This document shows, piece after piece, positions 60,651 to 64,000 of a stretch of DNA of 64,000 nucleotides. The notes under the pieces were generated by a model, which saw nothing but the letters and a program-made list of their open reading frames with translations, was not told where the DNA came from and did not search any database. The first letter of the stretch is position 1, and every line of letters begins with the position of its first letter. The stretch spans positions 2,108,001 to 2,172,000 of the forward strand of contig NZ_CP113977.2 in NCBI RefSeq assembly GCF_026870175.2. The letters are read 5' to 3'. The DNA comes from Flavobacterium aestivum (GTDB lineage: Bacteria; Bacteroidota; Bacteroidia; Flavobacteriales; Flavobacteriaceae). The position numbers were made by a program, and so were the translations under genes.

Positions 60651-61172
60651 TTAAATTTTCTGTGTTAATCTAAATAAAATCAGATTTGGATTTTCGGCTT
60701 CAATGCTTTCCAAATTTTTAAAATTTAATTTTTGAAGAAGGTTGGTCGAACTTTGATTGTCTTTGTGTGTTGATGCATCTATACTTTTTATTCCAAGTGT
60801 ATCGATTGCATACTGAATAACTTTCCTTGTGGCTTCAATCATTATTCCCTGTCCTTGATATTCTGTTCTTAGTTCGTATCCAATTTCGCATTTCTTTACA
60901 TCATTTACGAAGTCAAACAAACAGATTGTTCCAATTAGTTTTTCGTCGCCAGTTTTTGTAATCGCCCAATAAAGAGTCTCGTCATTTTCAAGTATAATTT
61001 TGATGAAGTTTAAAGCATCTATTAATGTTTTACTAGGTTTTCTATCAAGAAATTTATTTATTTCTTCGTCTGATCGTAACAGTAAAATTTCTACAGAATC
61101 ATTAATTGAAAGTTGCCGAAGCGTTAATCTTTCAGTCATTAATGTTGGGAAATTTTGAGAACCTTTCTTCAT
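60651..61172 (-). CDS. GNAT N-acetyltransferase
   Basis: 173 residues, GNAT (RimJ/RimL-type) fold: LTLRQLSINDSVEILLLRSD, TLYWAITKTGDEKLIGTICL, CEIGYELRTEYQGQGIMIEA with the acetyl-CoA loop QGQGI, and IDASTHKDNQSSTNLLQKLN. It would acetylate an amine; the substrate is unknown. The ATG at 61172 gives an 11-residue tail before MTERLTLRQL; the ATG at 61139 is an alternative. Confidence 0.92.
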   Translation of the reverse strand: MKKGSQNFPTLMTERLTLRQLSINDSVEILLLRSDEEINKFLDRKPSKTLIDALNFIKIILENDETLYWAITKTGDEKLIGTICLFDFVNDVKKCEIGYELRTEYQGQGIMIEATRKVIQYAIDTLGIKSIDASTHKDNQSSTNLLQKLNFKNLESIEAENPNLILFRLTQKI

Positions 61173-61196
61173 TTTATTTTAGATGGATTTTCAGCC

Positions 61197-61336
61197 TGAG
61201 AGCTAATTTTTTGCAGCTTGGTGATGTGGCGGATTAAGGAAGCCTAAATCTTCGAATAATGACTATTTTACAAGTACAAAACCAACTTCCCATTAAGTCT
61301 AAACCCACCATATTGCCAAACGGCGGTTAGCGGTTC
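61197..61336. repeat. Candidate cassette site 19, family C
   Basis: Left AGAGCTAATTTTTTGCAGCT then TGGTGATGTGGCGGATTAAG; right GTCTAAACCCACCATATTGC then CAAACGGCGGTTAGCGGTTC. Arms GCTTGGTGATGTGGCGGATT and GTTTGGCAATATGGTGGGTT (complement) match. The central part equals that of 42814-42960. Confidence 0.82.
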
Positions 61337-61372
61337 GTTGTTCTTCCTGTCATTCGTTATTGTTTTGTTCAA

Positions 61373-61933
61373 TTACTCCCATGGCAGGACATTTATATTG
61401 TCCCACCTTCTTTTAAAACTTTCTGTCATTGTTAAATAATTCTCTTTTGTCATTGTTAATTTGTTTGGCCTAACAACCATATCAAAAGCATCTTCAAGTC
61501 CATAAGGTGCAAAAATTTCAAATTTGTCTGACCACCTTACTCCAATTGCAAATGCAGACAACCAAGTTTCGATACCGTCTTCTGTTCTGTTAAATTTGTC
61601 AATAACATTTCCAAATTTTTTAGGATACCATTCGTAAACATATGCTTGATTTGTAATGTCGAGTTGGAACTTATGTGTTACTATTTTTTCAATATTCGTC
61701 TGATGTGATTTTTCTAATAATCGATCTTCGGTGTCAGAGTAATAAACAATATCAAAATCTTTCACATTTTCAAGGTTAGGTCTGCCAAGTATGTTATTCC
61801 ATATCAATTGAGTTATTGCTCCGCCAGCTAAATAATAGTCTGTTAAGCCATAGTCATTACATTTGTTTAATGTTTCAATGATTTCTGGACAATTATCTAA
61901 ATATGAAATGAGCTCTTTTCTTCGGTGTGTCAT
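61373..61933 (-). CDS. Nucleotidyltransferase-family protein (NTP_transf_6 type)
   Basis: 186 residues: YYLAGGAITQLIWNNILGRP, NVKDFDIVYYSDTEDRLLEK with the paired Asp of the D-x-D nucleotidyltransferase motif, ETWLSAFAIGVRWSDKFEIF and APYGLEDAFDMVVRPNKLT. These small pol-beta-like proteins are DUF925-type, often in toxin-antitoxin or modification context; the exact activity is unknown. Single gene between sites 19 and 20. Confidence 0.85.
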   Translation of the reverse strand: MTHRRKELISYLDNCPEIIETLNKCNDYGLTDYYLAGGAITQLIWNNILGRPNLENVKDFDIVYYSDTEDRLLEKSHQTNIEKIVTHKFQLDITNQAYVYEWYPKKFGNVIDKFNRTEDGIETWLSAFAIGVRWSDKFEIFAPYGLEDAFDMVVRPNKLTMTKENYLTMTESFKRRWDNINVLPWE

Positions 61934-62000
61934 TATTGTTACAGCTTTGAATATTATATTTAAAATCAGTCATTTTTAAAGTTTATAGGGTGTCGCTTAT

Positions 62001-62148
62001 AATGACCGCTAACGTTTCGGGGCTTTGCGTTCGGGCGGGAAATCGAAGTACAAAAGCTGGTTTTATTACTAATGTTTAATTGAAAAACTGCTATTGAACT
62101 TTTCACTTCAGCCCGCCTGAAGCAAAACCCTTGTTATCTGTCGTTTTT
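62001..62148. repeat. Candidate cassette site 20, family E
   Basis: Left AATGACCGCTAACGTTTCGG then GGCTTTGCGTTCGGGCGGG; right AGCCCGCCTGAAGCAAAACC then CTTGTTATCTGTCG. The arms are close complements with one gap. The left end carries the complete core. The centre shares CAAAAGCTG and CACTTCAGCCC with site 16. Confidence 0.85.
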
Positions 62149-62157
62149 TTCGGTCGG

Positions 62158-62763
62158 TTAATAACGCCATTTTTTTACAGTTTCTTCGCCAATGATTTCA
62201 GACACAATTTCTTCTGTCCATTCTTCGACATCTTCTTGTTCAGCTTCTCCAAAAAGGTCAGATTGAGCAAATATTAAACATCCCTTTAAATAGTCGTCAA
62301 AAGTGTCAACCATTTTAGTTAAGTATGGTTTGTTGTCGTGGTCATAATAGAAAATTTCCTTTGTGTCACTGTGAAAACAAAACATATTTCCGTTTCCTAA
62401 ATAGTCACTGAATGAAACCAAAAAAGGTAGGTGCATGTTATCAACTTCGGTAAAGTCAGGTCCGTATTCAGGGTTTTTTGCCCAAATGTTTTTTATCCAA
62501 CCAATTTCATTTAAGTCTTGTAATTGTTCTCCAATATTTGCAAGCCCAAACTTTTGGTAGAAAGTTTTTAAACTATCTGGTAAAGTTGTTTTCAATCGAT
62601 TTTCAAGTTTTTGTATTTCATCAATTGAAATTGGTTCTTTTAATTCGTCATTCCAATTTTCGGCTATAGAATGGATTATTAATTCTGTCTTAATTTCCCA
62701 ATTGGCATCTCCAATTTTGTCAAATGGAATGATAATATCTTCTTTTTTATTTATTTCAAGCAT
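62158..62763 (-). CDS. SMI1/KNR4-family protein
   Basis: 201 residues, SUKH fold: ISIDEIQKLENRLKTTLPDS, LKTFYQKFGLANIGEQLQDL, LPFLVSFSDYLGNGNMFCFH and SDTKEIFYYDHDNKPYLTKM. A second orphan immunity-like protein with no toxin beside it (the first is at 44683-45219). The acidic C-terminus (EEDVEEWTEEIVSE) is unusual. Single gene. Confidence 0.87.
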   Translation of the reverse strand: MLEINKKEDIIIPFDKIGDANWEIKTELIIHSIAENWNDELKEPISIDEIQKLENRLKTTLPDSLKTFYQKFGLANIGEQLQDLNEIGWIKNIWAKNPEYGPDFTEVDNMHLPFLVSFSDYLGNGNMFCFHSDTKEIFYYDHDNKPYLTKMVDTFDDYLKGCLIFAQSDLFGEAEQEDVEEWTEEIVSEIIGEETVKKWRY

Positions 62764-62795
62764 ATTCGTTCGTCTTTAAGCGTTGTGTTTGTAAA

Positions 62796-62940
62796 ATGGC
62801 AGGTAACTTCCCGCCGGCTTTATGAATTTGGGGATTTTTGTTCCCGAACCATTCCGAAAAGACTGAAGCCAAATATACAAAAAGAAGGTTCCATTAAACA
62901 CTAAAACCCCAATTTCACAAAACCACTGTTAGCTGCCGTT
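62796..62940. repeat. Candidate cassette site 21, family A
   Basis: Left GGCAGGTAACTTCCCGCCGG then CTTTATGAATTTGGGGATTT; right AAAACCCCAATTTCACAAAA then CCACTGTTAGCTGCC. GGCAGGTAAC pairs with GTTAGCTGCC (9 of 10). The stop of the DUF1772 gene (TTA at 62929-62931) lies inside the GTTAGC core. Confidence 0.85.
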
Positions 62941-63417
62941 TTTCTTTTCTTGTGAAGAGTTTACTGCTGACATACTAGTTGTCCAAGCTATAAGTGTAAG
63001 GGCAACTAATTCCGCTATTGTGCGAACAGTGTGAAGTGTCCACCATTTGTCACGAAGTGAAGTCCAGTTGCTAGGAAGCGAATCAGTTTTCCAATTCAGC
63101 ATTTCAGTTTGGATAGGAAGATTTCCAAATGTTGAAATGAAAATACATGATGCAAAAAATATGGCAGCAATTAGTAAAATAATATAAACGCTTCTGTTGT
63201 TACGCTGAAGAAATGCTGAAATAATTGTTACGATTGTTGCGGCTATAACAAGTGAAACCATCGGAATGTTTAATGATAAAACTAGCTGTTGTTGCTGTTC
63301 CAAATAGGTGGCAGGTGTATAGTTGTTAGGGTTTAGTCCTATTAAAATACCAAAGCTTGTCCCAGCAAGTAGGGCAGCTAAAATAAGATTGATAAAGCGT
63401 ATGAAAGTTATAGTCAT
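62929..63417 (-). CDS. DUF1772 (anthrone-oxygenase-like) membrane protein
   Basis: 162 residues with four TM helices (FINLILAALLAGTSFGILIG, MVSLVIAATIVTIISAFLQ, SVYIILLIAAIFFASCIFIS, TVRTIAELVALTLIAWTTS). The DUF1772 signature is visible: NLPIQTEMLNWKTDSLPSNW and LRDKWWTLHTVRTI. Some members are named anthrone oxygenase, most are uncharacterised. Its stop lies in the cassette core. Single-gene unit. Confidence 0.88.
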   Translation of the reverse strand: MTITFIRFINLILAALLAGTSFGILIGLNPNNYTPATYLEQQQQLVLSLNIPMVSLVIAATIVTIISAFLQRNNRSVYIILLIAAIFFASCIFISTFGNLPIQTEMLNWKTDSLPSNWTSLRDKWWTLHTVRTIAELVALTLIAWTTSMSAVNSSQEKKNGS

Positions 63418-63481
63418 AATATGTCAATGGTTTATAGTTTTGTTTCTCTGACAATATTTAGAATTTCGTTCCAGCTGGCAA

Positions 63482-63580
63482 AAATGACAGCTAACGTTCT
63501 GGTACTACAGCGGGTTTGGGACTAAATTAAGCCCATTCTTCGGATTTGCCAAATCCGTTGTAGTAGCTGTTGGTGGATGG
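63482..63580. repeat. Candidate cassette site 22
   Basis: Left AAATGACAGCTAACGTTCTG then GTACTACAGCGGGTTTGG; right CCAAATCCGTTGTAGTA then GCTGTTGGTGG. TACTACAGCGGGTTTGG (63503-63519) and the complement TACTACAACGGATTTGG agree at 15 of 17 positions. A compact and clear copy. Confidence 0.85.
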
Positions 63581-63592
63581 ATTTATTATGTT

Positions 63593-64000
63593 CTATTGGT
63601 ATTCATTCAAGGTTTCAGTATTTATTTCTCCAATACAATTCTTTGTTGTTGAAGCATAATTTTTATAAAAAACCCAATATGTTGTTTTTATATCGAAATC
63701 TCGAAGTAACATTAAGTTAATTGTTTCATTTCTGTTTTTTATTTTCACATTGATTTCCAATGAGCCGGTATTTCTTTGACCTGTTTCTTTTTTAATATTT
63801 TTTATATCAATCAACAAATTATCATTTTTTCTGATTGTATCATTTATTATTAATTCATAATTTTTGTCAGCAATTTTTTCAATTTTTTCTTTTATTTCTG
63901 TTCGACTCAATTTACTTTGAAAAGAGCTTAAACTAAAAATAGAAATAAACGATGAAATTGTCAAAATTGCTGAAACTCTATAATATTTATTTCCTTTAGA
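63593..64000 (-). CDS. Exported protein of unknown family (5' end outside the window)
   Basis: The frame runs open from the window edge (64000) to the stop at 63593. The visible N-terminal part reads SKGNKYYRVSAILTISSFIS then IFSLSSFQSK, a hydrophobic signal-like stretch, so the start lies beyond 64000; a TTG at 63964 is inside this signal and not the real start. The rest (LSRTEIKEKIEKIADKNYEL, SLEINVKIKNRNETINLMLL) is not recognised. It is the next unit of the array. Confidence 0.6.
   Translation of the reverse strand, partial: SKGNKYYRVSAILTISSFISIFSLSSFQSKLSRTEIKEKIEKIADKNYELIINDTIRKNDNLLIDIKNIKKETGQRNTGSLEINVKIKNRNETINLMLLRDFDIKTTYWVFYKNYASTTKNCIGEINTETLNEYQ

Noticed and set aside
1..64000. 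rRNA, tRNA or phage genes
   Set aside because: No conserved tRNA cloverleaf, rRNA block or phage structural gene could be recognised by reading; small ncRNAs cannot be excluded.

Overview
The window looks like a Flavobacterium-type Bacteroidota chromosome. It is AT-rich and intergenic DNA is full of A/T runs. Several genes carry the Bacteroidota promoter element TAnnTTTG, and there are SusC/FhuA-like TonB receptors, DUF1573, DUF6265 and NIPSNAP proteins. No rRNA, tRNA, CRISPR array, insertion sequence or phage gene was seen.

Left part (1-31 kb), conserved core and metal genes. The 3' end of a PDZ protein and a DUF1573 protein lead to valS on the + strand. A four-gene minus-strand signalling operon follows (10048 down to 3488): a 1356-residue hybrid histidine kinase, a CheR methyltransferase, a CheB methylesterase and a receiver-histidine kinase. 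From 22986 down to 10385 lies an iron/siderophore locus: TonB receptor, PepSY membrane protein, exported ankyrin protein, DUF2271 protein (likely ApbE substrate), PepSY-flavodoxin-FNR reductase, ApbE, and a second TonB receptor. The receptors would bring ferric siderophore into the periplasm, and the PepSY/flavin proteins would carry electrons across the inner membrane to release the iron. Next come a DUF6265 lipoprotein, topoisomerase III, an ECF42-type sigma factor with its DGPF/YCII partner, and small stress or exported proteins.

Right part (about 32-64 kb), accessory array. About 35 small genes sit almost entirely on the minus strand in units of one to three genes: serine hydrolases, DUF1801, SMI1/KNR4, AraC, Crp/Fnr, ArsR-SRPBCC, WYL, DoxX, VOC, Coq4-like, an ABC pair, GNAT, nucleotidyltransferase, DUF1772 and unknown membrane proteins. 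Between units lie imperfect palindromes of about 90-160 bp. Read in gene direction, each starts right at a stop codon (often ACAAC or CTAAC) and ends in a core like CGTTAGCNGTCATT, 16-70 bp before the next start. This is the layout of an integron-like gene-cassette array with attC-like sites, although the core is not canonical GTTRRRY and no integrase lies in the window. It is the most interesting structure here.

The array is interrupted at 56.5-60.6 kb by a nested inverted-repeat element, a + strand saccharopine dehydrogenase-family gene, and a TPR membrane protein bracketed by two broken copies of an XRE regulator 3' end with near-identical terminators. The array resumes at 60.6 kb and runs past the window end, where the last gene is cut off.
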